A stretch of DNA of 64,000 nucleotides from CAVXSP01 sp963764505 (GTDB taxonomy: Bacteria; Acidobacteriota; Vicinamibacteria; Vicinamibacterales; SCN-69-37). A model generated the notes under the pieces. The model was not told the DNA's origin, ran no database searches, and saw only the letters and a program-made list of their open reading frames with translations. Made by a program: the position numbers and the translations under genes. Within the stretch, counting starts at the first letter, position 1, and each line of letters opens with the position of its first letter. The stretch covers positions 1 to 64,000 of the forward strand of contig CAVXSP010000004.1 of assembly GCA_963764505.1 (NCBI GenBank), given 5' to 3'. Positions 24,063 through 31,928 of the stretch are shown piece by piece.

Positions 24063-25001
24063 ATGCAAATCCGACAGACCTTCCGCATCCTGGCGTGCGC
24101 GGCGGTGGCGGCGCTCGCGACGGCGGTGACGCTGGCGGCGGTGCAGGGACAGGCCCCCGCCGCCGGTGGTCGCGGCCGTCAGGCTGGCCCTGGACCGGGT
24201 GGACCGGGCCGCGGGACGTTCCCTCAGTTCAGCCGGGAGCTGGCGGATCCCGCCGTCCTCGCCCGCGGGAAGGGACTCTACGAGAGCAATTGCGCGGCGT
24301 GCCACGGCATCGATCTCCGAGGCGGGCAGCAGGGAGGTCCGAACCTGTTGCGCTCCCAACTGGTGCTCAGCGACGACCACGGTGAGCTGATCACGCCCGT
24401 CGTGCAGAACGGTCGTCCGAACCCACCGCCGGGATCGCCGGTGATGCCGCCGTTCCCCCTCGCACCCGATGCCATCCACGCGATTGCCGAGTACATCCAT
24501 GGCGTGCTGGCCGACGCCGGGCGCCAGGGACGGCCGCCGGCCGGCGACGAGGTGCCGCCAGAGAAGATCCTCGTCGGCGATCCCGCCGCGGGCCAGGCGT
24601 ATTTCGCGGCGCACTGCAGCAGCTGCCATTCGGTTACGGGCGATCTCAAGGGGCTCGCCGCGCGCGTCGCCGACGCGCGCGATCTCCAGAACCGCTGGGT
24701 CTCGGGCGGCGCGGCGCGCGGCCGTGGCGCCGGGCGCGGCGGCCCGTCGACGCCGGGGCGGCCGACGACGGTGACCGTGATCCCGGCGAACGGACCGCGC
24801 CTCGAAGGCCGGCTCGTCCGCATGGACGACTTCCTCGTCACGCTCGTGCAGGACGACGGCACGCGCCGGACGATCCGGCGCAACGGCGCGGACCCGAAGA
24901 TCGAGGTCCACGACCCGATGGCGGCGCACTACGACTTCGCCGCCACGCTCACCGACCAGGACATGCACGACGTGACGGCTTACCTGTGGGGGCTTCGCTG
25001 A
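24063..25001 (+). CDS. Dihaem c-type cytochrome
   Basis: A 312-residue exported protein: Sec signal (residues 1-25, ending LAAVQGQA), a Gly/Arg/Pro-rich linker, then two haem-binding motifs, CAACH at about residues 79-83 and CSSCH near 184-188. A beta-rich insertion (RLEGRLVRMDDFLVTLVQDDG) precedes the final helix DQDMHDVTAYLWGL. It would shuttle electrons from a periplasmic dehydrogenase to the respiratory chain. It is followed 35 nt later by a PQQ dehydrogenase and diverges from the GMC pair, so it may serve both. The insertion module between haem and C-terminus is typical of acidobacterial cytochromes, by recollection. Confidence 0.88.
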   Translation: MQIRQTFRILACAAVAALATAVTLAAVQGQAPAAGGRGRQAGPGPGGPGRGTFPQFSRELADPAVLARGKGLYESNCAACHGIDLRGGQQGGPNLLRSQLVLSDDHGELITPVVQNGRPNPPPGSPVMPPFPLAPDAIHAIAEYIHGVLADAGRQGRPPAGDEVPPEKILVGDPAAGQAYFAAHCSSCHSVTGDLKGLAARVADARDLQNRWVSGGAARGRGAGRGGPSTPGRPTTVTVIPANGPRLEGRLVRMDDFLVTLVQDDGTRRTIRRNGADPKIEVHDPMAAHYDFAATLTDQDMHDVTAYLWGLR

Positions 25002-25036
25002 TTCCGCAGGGACAGTGAGGCACGGGGTGTGATGCG

Positions 25037-26740
25037 ATGAAGAGACCTCCCTTCGCTCTTGCGCTCGTCCTGGCCCCGGCGCTGCTGATCGCACAGCAGG
25101 CCGGCGGACTGGATCCGGCGGAGATTCTGAAGCCGCTGTCCGATTCGTGGCCGACCTACTCGGGCGACTACACCGGCCGCCGGTACAGCTCGCTGACACA
25201 GATCGACCAGACGACGGTCAAGAACATGGGCCTCGCCTGGGTGACGCGGGATCTCACCGAAGGCTCCGGCCCGGCCGGCCGCGGCGCGGAAGGCGGCACG
25301 GGGCTGGCGGGCGGCGGCGGGTTCGGTCGGGGAGGCGCGGCTGCGCCGCTGATCGTCGCCGGCGAAGCCAGCGGGGAGTTCAACCGCGGCGGTCCGGCGC
25401 AGGTGCGCGGATCGATCCTGATGGTCGACGGCGTGCTGTACGCGACGTCGCCCGACAACCTCTGGGCCATCGACGCCCGCGACGGCACGGTGCTCTGGCA
25501 CTTCTACTGGAAGACGCGCGGCGGAACGCATACGGGCCATCGCGGCGTCGGCATGTGGCACGACTACCTGTTCATGGAGACGCACGACGACTATCTGATC
25601 AAGATCGATGCGCGAACGGGGAAGGAAGTCTGGCACGTCGAGCTGGCGCCCTTCGAGCAGCAGTACTTCTCGTCGATGGCGCCCGTCATCATCCGCGACC
25701 ACGTCATCGTCGGCACGGGGAACGATCTGGACGCGCCGGGCTACCTGCAGTCCTACGATCCCGAAACGGGCAAGCGGCAGTGGATCTTCTATACGGTCCC
25801 GATGAACCCGGGCGATCCCGGCCTCGACACGTGGCCGAGCCTCGAGGCGGCGCGTCACGGCGGCGGGCAGCCGTGGGTCCCCGGCGTGTACGATCCGGAG
25901 ACCAATCTGTACATCTTCGGCACGGGCAACCCGACGCCCGCCTACACGCTGGCGGGCCGCGGCAAGGGCTCCGGCCTGTTCACCTGCTCGCTCGTGGCGG
26001 TCAACCCCGATACGGGCAAGATGGCCTGGTACTACCAGACCTCGCCGCGCGACATGCACGACTGGGACTCGGCCCAGACCCCGGTGCTGATCGATGGGGG
26101 GCTCGCGGGACGCCCGCGCAAGCTCGTCTCCACCGCGGCGCGCAACGGATACTTCTTCACGGTCGACCGGGTCACGGGCGAGTACGTGGCCAGCGGCAAG
26201 TACGGCACGCAGGCGAACTGGGCGAGCGGCATGGACGAGCAGGGCCGGCCGATCATGAATCCCGAGAAGGCGGCCACGATCGCCGGGTCGATGGTGAACG
26301 GGAGCGTCACGAACTGGCCGCCGCCCGCGTATTCGCCGGATACGGGCCTGTTCTACGTGGGCGAGAACAACGATCTCTCGATCCGGTATCTCATCGACGC
26401 GGACCCGCGCGGATCGATGGGGCTGGGCGGCACGCAGGGGGGCGGCGGGCCTGGCGGCGGGAAGAGCTACATCACGGCCATCAATCCGACGACGGCCAAG
26501 GTCGCCTGGCGGCACGAGATCGAGAGCGCCGGCGGCGGCATGCTGACGACGGCCGGCCGGTTGCTCTTCGCGGGCGACGGCGCGGGCAACCTGGTGGCCT
26601 ACGATCCGGCGAACGGCACGCCGATCTGGCACTCCCGCATCGGCAACGTCTCGAACGCGCCCGAGACGTACATGCTCGACGGGAAGCAGTACGTGCTGGC
26701 CGCGGCTGGCGACGCGCTGTTCTCTTTCTCGCTCTACTGA
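25037..26740 (+). CDS. PQQ-dependent alcohol/aldose dehydrogenase-like quinoprotein
   Basis: A 567-residue eight-bladed beta-propeller with a Sec signal (ALALVLAPALLIAQ). Tryptophan-docking repeats are visible throughout: IDARDGTVLWHF, IDARTGKEVWHV, DPETGKRQWIF, NPDTGKMAWYY, NPTTAKVAWRHE, DPANGTPIWHS. ASGMDEQGRPIMNPE resembles type I/II quinoprotein alcohol dehydrogenases. No haem motif and no vicinal Cys-Cys is present, so electrons should leave through the cytochrome encoded just upstream. PQQ biosynthesis genes are not in the window. Substrate unassigned. Confidence 0.88.
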   Translation: MKRPPFALALVLAPALLIAQQAGGLDPAEILKPLSDSWPTYSGDYTGRRYSSLTQIDQTTVKNMGLAWVTRDLTEGSGPAGRGAEGGTGLAGGGGFGRGGAAAPLIVAGEASGEFNRGGPAQVRGSILMVDGVLYATSPDNLWAIDARDGTVLWHFYWKTRGGTHTGHRGVGMWHDYLFMETHDDYLIKIDARTGKEVWHVELAPFEQQYFSSMAPVIIRDHVIVGTGNDLDAPGYLQSYDPETGKRQWIFYTVPMNPGDPGLDTWPSLEAARHGGGQPWVPGVYDPETNLYIFGTGNPTPAYTLAGRGKGSGLFTCSLVAVNPDTGKMAWYYQTSPRDMHDWDSAQTPVLIDGGLAGRPRKLVSTAARNGYFFTVDRVTGEYVASGKYGTQANWASGMDEQGRPIMNPEKAATIAGSMVNGSVTNWPPPAYSPDTGLFYVGENNDLSIRYLIDADPRGSMGLGGTQGGGGPGGGKSYITAINPTTAKVAWRHEIESAGGGMLTTAGRLLFAGDGAGNLVAYDPANGTPIWHSRIGNVSNAPETYMLDGKQYVLAAAGDALFSFSLY

Positions 26741-26940
26741 GCGGATCGATCCGGTTCACTCTTACACGGGGCCAGGCGGGCCTGTCCTGGATCCGGACAG
26801 GCGCGCCGGCGGCGGAGCCGCGCTGCAAGCCGTGCGGCCCTTCTGGCCGCCGTCTGTCCCGCTCGGGCCAGCGGCAGCCGTCTTGCACTTGGGATGGAGG
26901 CGCGCGCGTTTCCGCCGCCAAGCCAGTGCAAGGAGGATCC

Positions 26941-27525
26941 ATGCTGAAGCCACTTTCGATCGTTACCGGGGCGGCGTTCGTCTTCGCCGTCAGTCTCGCG
27001 GCCCAGCCGCAGTACGGCCAGTCGAGCAGCCAGCGGCCGCAGAAGAGCGCGAGCAGCAGTTCGATGCAGTCGGCGCCGTCGGCGGCGGACTTCCTGAAGA
27101 CCGTCGCGCAGGACAACCAGGCCGAAATCGAGCTGGCCCAGCTCGCGCAGAGCAAGTCGGCGAACCCGCAAGTGAAGCAGTACGCGCAGATGCTGGTGTC
27201 CGATCACACCAAGGCGCAGGAAAAGGTCACCTCGCTCGCCAAGCAGAACAAGATCGATCTGCCGAGCGGCGTCGCCGCGGCCCAGAGCGCCGAGAAGGAT
27301 CGGCTGCAGGATCTGAGCGGCGCCTCGTTCGACCGCGCGTACATCGACGCGATGGTATCGAACCATCAGAAAGCCGTGAGCCTGTTCCAGAAGGAAGCAA
27401 GCAGCAGCGTGGCGTCCGACGTGAAGTCGTTCGCGCAGACCACGGTCTCGACGCTGCAGCACCATCTGCAGGAGGCGCAGCGTCTGCAGAAGACGCTCGG
27501 CGCGGGCAGTTCGGGCGGCAAGTAG
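26941..27525 (+). CDS. DUF4142-family periplasmic protein
   Basis: A 194-residue exported protein: Sec signal (residues 1-22), a Gln/Ser-rich linker, then a ferritin-like all-helical DUF4142 domain (AADFLKTVAQDNQAEIELAQLA; VKQYAQMLVSDHTKAQEKV; AYIDAMVSNHQKAVSLFQKEA). The domain is widespread in stress-related loci, with no proven biochemistry. AAGGAGG sits 5 nt upstream of the ATG, one of the best ribosome sites in the window, suggesting high expression. About 200 bp separate it from the PQQ gene. It opens a group with topoisomerase, short-chain dehydrogenase and acidic protein genes often seen as stress or stationary-phase cargo. Confidence 0.88.
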   Translation: MLKPLSIVTGAAFVFAVSLAAQPQYGQSSSQRPQKSASSSSMQSAPSAADFLKTVAQDNQAEIELAQLAQSKSANPQVKQYAQMLVSDHTKAQEKVTSLAKQNKIDLPSGVAAAQSAEKDRLQDLSGASFDRAYIDAMVSNHQKAVSLFQKEASSSVASDVKSFAQTTVSTLQHHLQEAQRLQKTLGAGSSGGK

Positions 27526-27566
27526 CCGTCCGCGCTGTTCCCCGCACCGTTCACGCGCGCACGCCC

Positions 27567-28880
27567 ATGCTCCGGCACGTCACCGACTCGTCCGCCGGCA
27601 TCCGTCGGCGGCGGGTCGGAGCTGGGTTCGTCTACGTCGAGCGTTCGGGCCGGCGGATCCGCGATGCCGGCACGCTGGACCGCATCGAGGCCCTCGCGAT
27701 TCCGCCGGCCTGGACCGACGTCTGGATCTGCCCCGACGCGAGCGGGCACATCCAGGCGACCGGCCGGGACGCCCGGGGACGGAAGCAGTATCGCTATCAC
27801 CGGGCCTGGAGCGCGGCGCGCGACGAGGCGAAGTACGAACGCCTCCTCGAATTCGGCCTGGCGCTGCCCAGGATCCGGCGACGCGCGTCGAAGGACCTGA
27901 AAGCCCCCGCGCTCTCCCGGAGGCGGGTGCTGGCCGCCGTCGTTCGTCTTCTCGAGAAGACGCTCATCCGGATCGGCAATGACGAATACGCCCGGTCGAA
28001 CCGCTCGTACGGGTTGACCACGCTCCGCAACCATCACGTCAAGATCCGCGGAAGCCGGCTCGAGTTCGACTTCCGGGCGAAGAGCGGACTGCACCAGCAC
28101 GTATCGCTCGACGATGGGCAGCTCGCCCGAAGCGTGAAGCGCTGCCAGGAGCTACCCGGGCAGAAGCTGTTCGAGTACCTGGACTCGGAGGGTCAGACCC
28201 AGACCTTCGGGTCGGGCGACGTCAACGCGTATCTGCACGACATCGCGGGGCGGGACTTCACGGCCAAGGACTTCCGTACCTGGGCCGGCACGCTCCTGGC
28301 GGCATGCGCGCTCGGTCAGGTCGCGCGCAACGGTCCCGGACGGTCGCTCGCCGCGCGCAAGCGCCACGTCGTCGCGGCGATCGATCGCGTCGCGTGCGCA
28401 CTCGGCAACACACGGAGCGTGTGCCGCAAATGCTACGTGCACCCGGCGGTGATTGATCGCTACCTGGACGCCGGCCAGATGATCGAGCTGCCGCCGGCGC
28501 CAGAGGATGCCGTGACGTCGCGGCAGCTCATCGGGAATTCCGCCGCAGAGCGGGCACTGCTCGGGTTCCTGCGATCGCTGCGCCGACGCGGCGGCCGCGC
28601 CAGCGCCGGTGGCGATGTCGCGCGACCGGGCACGCGCGCCGCGCATGTCGCGCGCCCGGACAACGGGTCCTCGGCGCCCCGCGCCGCCGGCCGGCCGGCG
28701 GTCGGCAATGCTCTTGCAACCCGCCAGGTCCAGCAAGGAAGCGCGTCATGTCCACCACCTCGTCCCGGCAGCCGACGCCACCATTCCCGCCGCAGCACCA
28801 GGAACGCCCGGGCCTCCAGGCGGATATCACGCCAGCGCCGCGATTCGAGGCGCCGGCCTACAAAGCTTCCGGGAAGCTAG
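27567..28880 (+). CDS. DNA topoisomerase IB (poxvirus-like)
   Basis: A 437-codon frame holding a bacterial type IB topoisomerase that relaxes supercoils by a 3'-phosphotyrosyl nick. Catalytic landmarks: RKQYRYH, the NRSYGLTTLRNHHV arginine segment, KDFRTWAGT (second arginine and His-region), and the nucleophile tyrosine in RKCYVHP near residue 293. Recognisable homology ends around residue 345. The frame then continues as a low-complexity Arg/Pro tail that overlaps the next gene by 133 nt. The genuine 3' end is probably earlier and hidden by an indel, or the tail is spurious. Confidence 0.85.
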   Translation: MLRHVTDSSAGIRRRRVGAGFVYVERSGRRIRDAGTLDRIEALAIPPAWTDVWICPDASGHIQATGRDARGRKQYRYHRAWSAARDEAKYERLLEFGLALPRIRRRASKDLKAPALSRRRVLAAVVRLLEKTLIRIGNDEYARSNRSYGLTTLRNHHVKIRGSRLEFDFRAKSGLHQHVSLDDGQLARSVKRCQELPGQKLFEYLDSEGQTQTFGSGDVNAYLHDIAGRDFTAKDFRTWAGTLLAACALGQVARNGPGRSLAARKRHVVAAIDRVACALGNTRSVCRKCYVHPAVIDRYLDAGQMIELPPAPEDAVTSRQLIGNSAAERALLGFLRSLRRRGGRASAGGDVARPGTRAAHVARPDNGSSAPRAAGRPAVGNALATRQVQQGSASCPPPRPGSRRHHSRRSTRNARASRRISRQRRDSRRRPTKLPGS

Positions 28881-29626
28881 CCGGCAAGGTCGCGCTCATC
28901 ACCGGCGGCGACTCGGGGATCGGCCGGGCGGTCGCCGTCCTGTTCGCCCGCGAGGGCGCGCACGTCGCGATCGTGCACCAGCCGGCGGAGGATCGGGACG
29001 CCGCAGACGCGCGCACCGCGATCGAGAAGGAAGACGCCCGCTGTCTGACGATCGCCGGCGACGTTCGCGACCCGGCGTTCTGCCGCGAGGCCGTGGACCG
29101 CGTCGTTTCCGAGCTCGGGCGGCTCGACGTCCTCGTCAACAACGCCGCGTATCAGGAGCACCAGGCCAGTCCGGAGGCGATCGACGACGAGCAATGGGAC
29201 AGGACGTTCCGGACGAACATCTATGGCTATTTCTACATGGCGCGTGCCGCGCTGGCGCATCTGCCGCGCGGCGGCGTGATCATCAACACCGGTTCGATCA
29301 CCGGCCTGGAAGGGAACCGCCAGCTGCTGGACTACTCGGCGACCAAAGGGGCCATCCACGCATTCACGAAGTCGCTCGCTCAGAACCTGCTCGATCGCGG
29401 CATCCGGGTGAACTGCGTGGCGCCTGGTCCCGTGTGGACGCCGCTCAACGTCGCCGATCAGCCTGCAGACAAGGTCGCCAACTTCGGCGGGCAGACGCCG
29501 ATGAAGCGGCCCGCCCAGCCGGAGGAGATCGCGCCCGCCTACGTCTATTTCGCCTCGGAGGCGGATTCCAGCTACGTCACCGGCGAGGTGCTCACCCTCC
29601 TCGGGGGGCGCACCACCGCCGGGTGA
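28748..29626 (+). CDS. Short-chain dehydrogenase, YghA/general-stress type
   Basis: A 292-residue SDR with the extended N-terminus (QERPGLQADITPAPRFEAP) typical of the YghA/YdaD stress subfamily. The NAD(P) motif is TGGDSGIGRA, with NNAAYQEHQ, the catalytic Ser in NTGSITG and the YSATK Tyr/Lys pair. The closing block SSYVTGEVLTLLGG is present. It reduces aldehydes or ketones with NADPH; the physiological substrate is unknown. AAGGAA lies 8 nt upstream of the ATG. It lies within the topoisomerase read-through tail. Confidence 0.9.
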   Translation: MSTTSSRQPTPPFPPQHQERPGLQADITPAPRFEAPAYKASGKLAGKVALITGGDSGIGRAVAVLFAREGAHVAIVHQPAEDRDAADARTAIEKEDARCLTIAGDVRDPAFCREAVDRVVSELGRLDVLVNNAAYQEHQASPEAIDDEQWDRTFRTNIYGYFYMARAALAHLPRGGVIINTGSITGLEGNRQLLDYSATKGAIHAFTKSLAQNLLDRGIRVNCVAPGPVWTPLNVADQPADKVANFGGQTPMKRPAQPEEIAPAYVYFASEADSSYVTGEVLTLLGGRTTAG

Positions 29627-29722
29627 GCTGGGCCGGGCCCGCAGCCGCGTCCCGGCGCCGCCAGGGCCGAGCACTGAAATCTCATCACCCACCCCGGATC
29701 AGAACAGGAAAAGGAGACCCGT

Positions 29723-29953
29723 ATGCCGCATTCAAAGCGAACCGCTGGTCAGCCCGCCCAGAAGGACCGCGAATCGACGTCCGCGCCACGCGACGAGTCC
29801 GTCAGACGGCCTCGGGAGGACGACCCCGAGGCGCCGGGTCATGCGGGTCCGGCGAGCGCCCGCGACGAGGACGCCCTCGAGGGCGACGACAACGAGGAAG
29901 ATGACGACGCGTTCGAGGACGAGGAGAGCGAGGATCAGGAAGACGAGGAATAG
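29723..29953 (+). CDS. Small acidic low-complexity protein
   Basis: A 76-residue disordered protein: basic/polar N-terminal half (MPHSKRTAGQPAQKDRES), then a near-continuous Asp/Glu C-terminus (residues 53-76, almost all D/E). A strong AAGGAG site 5-7 nt upstream and a clean hairpin after the stop support it as a real gene. Polyacidic tails mimic nucleic acids or chelate divalent metals. No family name can be given. It is the last gene before the tandem-repeat intergenic region. Confidence 0.7.
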   Translation: MPHSKRTAGQPAQKDRESTSAPRDESVRRPREDDPEAPGHAGPASARDEDALEGDDNEEDDDAFEDEESEDQEDEE

Positions 29954-29967
29954 CCGGGCAGGCCGTC

Positions 29968-29996
29968 GGGACCCCGTGCCGCAAGCACGGGGTCCC
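29968..29996 (+). terminator. Strong hairpin terminator
   Basis: A perfect 12-bp stem (GGGACCCCGTGC and complement) with the loop CGCAA, 15 nt past the acidic-protein stop. It lacks a T-tract, so release would rely on stem strength or Rho. Confidence 0.6.
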
Positions 29997-30110
29997 TCGT
30001 CGGCCGCGGCCACGTCGCGCCGGTCCGGGCTGCTACAATCTCAGAGCCAGCCGTCCCGCCTGGCATGGATCGACGCGCGGGCTCGTGCGGCCGCGCACGA
30101 GGGAGCTGAC

Positions 30111-30360
30111 CGCGAGCGAGCGTGCGGGGTCTGGGGACGCAGTCCCCGGATCAAGCACGAGCGAGCGGGCGGCGAGCGAGTCACGCGAGCGGCGCGGGGC
30201 GACGGGGCCCCGCGAGCGAGCGTGTCAGGGGTCTGGGGACGCCGTCCCCGGATCAAGCACGAGCGAGCGGGCGGCGAGCGAGTCACGCGAGCGGCGCGGG
30301 GCGACGGGGCCCCGCGAGCGAGCGTGTCAGGGGTCTGGGGACGCAGTCCCCAGATCAAGG
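30111..30360. repeat. 102-bp tandem repeat, about 2.5 copies
   Basis: Copies begin at 30111, 30211 and 30313 with CGCGAGCGAG. The first is 2 nt shorter and the last is truncated after about 48 nt. Each unit carries a hairpin (GGGGAC and GTCCCC around 3 nt), with 8-bp arms in the last copy. Copies are almost identical, implying recent duplication. The array fills the gap between the acidic-protein terminator and exbD and ends 13 nt before the exbD start. Not CRISPR: there are no spacers. Confidence 0.9.
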
Positions 30361-30373
30361 TTGAGGTGCAGCA

Positions 30374-30841
30374 GTGGCTCGTCGGCGCACACATGCCGAG
30401 GCAGAAATCGTCGTCCGGCGCGCGGTTGGCGAGCGCTCGGCGGACATGAACGTCACGCCGCTCATCGATGTCCTGCTCGTGCTCCTCGTGATCTTCATGG
30501 CCACGCTCCCGCTCGCTCAGGAAGGCGTGGACATCAACCTGCCGCTCGAGGTCAACAGAGTCTCGACGCCGCCCAAAGAGGATCTGGGCCAGATCGTGGT
30601 CGAGTACACCGCCACGCATCAGCTGTCCATCAACAAGCAGCCGACGACCGCACAGGAACTGCCGCTTCGGCTCCGCGATCTGCTCGACGCGCGCACGGAC
30701 AAGAGCGTGTTCGTGATCGGCGACCGTTCCGTCCGCTACGGCGACATCATGACCATCATCGACGCGGGTCTCGGCGCCGGAGGCCGCGTCGCCATCGTCA
30801 CCGACGAGATGCGGGCCGAGGCCGCGCGCGGGGGCGGATAG
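30374..30841 (+). CDS. ExbD/TolR-family biopolymer transport protein
   Basis: A 155-residue single-pass inner-membrane protein. The diagnostic N-terminal block is MNVTPLIDVLLVLLVIFM, with the conserved membrane aspartate at residue 33, the proton-path residue that couples to TonB or Tol machinery. A periplasmic TolR-like domain follows (VFVIGDRSVRYGDIMTIID). No exbB/tolQ or tonB neighbour exists in the window, so it is an orphan here. GTG start with GAGG 8 nt upstream. It is 4 nt ahead of the sialidase-like gene, so it may energise outer-membrane uptake of the glycan products handled by that operon. Confidence 0.9.
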   Translation: MARRRTHAEAEIVVRRAVGERSADMNVTPLIDVLLVLLVIFMATLPLAQEGVDINLPLEVNRVSTPPKEDLGQIVVEYTATHQLSINKQPTTAQELPLRLRDLLDARTDKSVFVIGDRSVRYGDIMTIIDAGLGAGGRVAIVTDEMRAEAARGGG

Positions 30842-30845
30842 CGGC

Positions 30846-31928
30846 GTGCCGAAGCGAGGGCGCCTGTTCCTGCTGACCCTGGTGCTCGTGTCGGCTGCAG
30901 GGTCGATGTCCGCGCGCCAGGCCACGCCGGGCCTGGTGCGATCGGAGTTCATCTTCGAAACGGCGCCGTTCCCGTCCTGCCACGCCTCGACCATCGTCGA
31001 GACGGGCGGCACGCTGGTGGCCGCCTGGTTCGGCGGCACGGCCGAGCGCAATCCCGACGTCGGCATCTGGGTCTCGCGACTCGAGGGCGGCCGCTGGAGG
31101 GCGCCGGTGGAGGTCGAGAACGGCGTGCAGTCGGCGACGCTCCGCTATCCGACCTGGAATCCCGTTCTCTTCCAGCCGAAGACCGGACCGCTGCTGCTCT
31201 TCTACAAAGTCGGGCCGAGTCCAAGCGCGTGGTGGGGCATGATTGCCCGCTCGTCCGATGGCGGCCGGACGTGGGGGACGCCGCAGCGGCTGCCGGCCGG
31301 CATTCTCGGCCCCATCAAGGACAAGCCCGTGCAATTGGCGAACGGGGATCTGCTGGCGGGATCGAGCACGGAGGACGATGGCTGGAAGGTCCACTTCGAG
31401 CGCTCGAGCGACAACGGGCGCACGTGGACCGCGACACCGCCGGTCAACGACGGCCGGCAGATGGCAGCCATCCAACCGACGCTGCTCGTCCACCCCGACG
31501 GCCGTCTTCAGTCGATCGGACGCACCCGATCGGGGCGGATTTTCGAGACGTGGTCGACCGACTCGGGCCGCACGTGGAGCCGGCTTGCGCTCACGACGCT
31601 GCCGAATCCGAACGCCGGCATCGACGCCGTGACGTTGCGCGATGGCCGGTTCCTCGTCGTGTACAACCACACTGCCGACGGCCGGAGTCCGTTGAACGTC
31701 GCCGTCTCGCGCGACGGACGGACGTGGGACGCCGCGCTCGTGCTCGAGGACGATCCCGGCCGGGAGTACTCGTACCCGGCAGTCATCCAGACGGCTGACG
31801 GTCTGGTGCACATCACGTATACCTGGCGGCGCCAGCGCATCCGTCACGTCGTCCTCGATCCCGGGGCGCTCGTGCTGCGGGCGATGCCGGCCGGCGAGTG
31901 GCCTCGCGTCGACGGATCGGCGAAGTGA
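30846..31928 (+). CDS. Sialidase-like (BNR/Asp-box) secreted glycosidase
   Basis: A 360-residue exported protein: signal peptide (FLLTLVLVSAAGSMSA), then a six-bladed propeller of the exo-alpha-sialidase superfamily. Four Asp boxes are visible: SSDGGRTWG, SSDNGRTWT, STDSGRTWS and SRDGRTWD. Non-viral families of this fold include sialidases and hydrolases or lyases acting on other acidic sugars. True sialidase activity is therefore likely but unproven. The stop overlaps the symporter start (GTGA), linking cleavage to uptake. Confidence 0.82.
   Translation: MPKRGRLFLLTLVLVSAAGSMSARQATPGLVRSEFIFETAPFPSCHASTIVETGGTLVAAWFGGTAERNPDVGIWVSRLEGGRWRAPVEVENGVQSATLRYPTWNPVLFQPKTGPLLLFYKVGPSPSAWWGMIARSSDGGRTWGTPQRLPAGILGPIKDKPVQLANGDLLAGSSTEDDGWKVHFERSSDNGRTWTATPPVNDGRQMAAIQPTLLVHPDGRLQSIGRTRSGRIFETWSTDSGRTWSRLALTTLPNPNAGIDAVTLRDGRFLVVYNHTADGRSPLNVAVSRDGRTWDAALVLEDDPGREYSYPAVIQTADGLVHITYTWRRQRIRHVVLDPGALVLRAMPAGEWPRVDGSAK

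Noticed and set aside
30111..30360. CRISPR-like direct repeats
   Set aside because: The units are 102 bp, directly adjacent, with no unique spacers and no cas genes; it is a plain tandem repeat.
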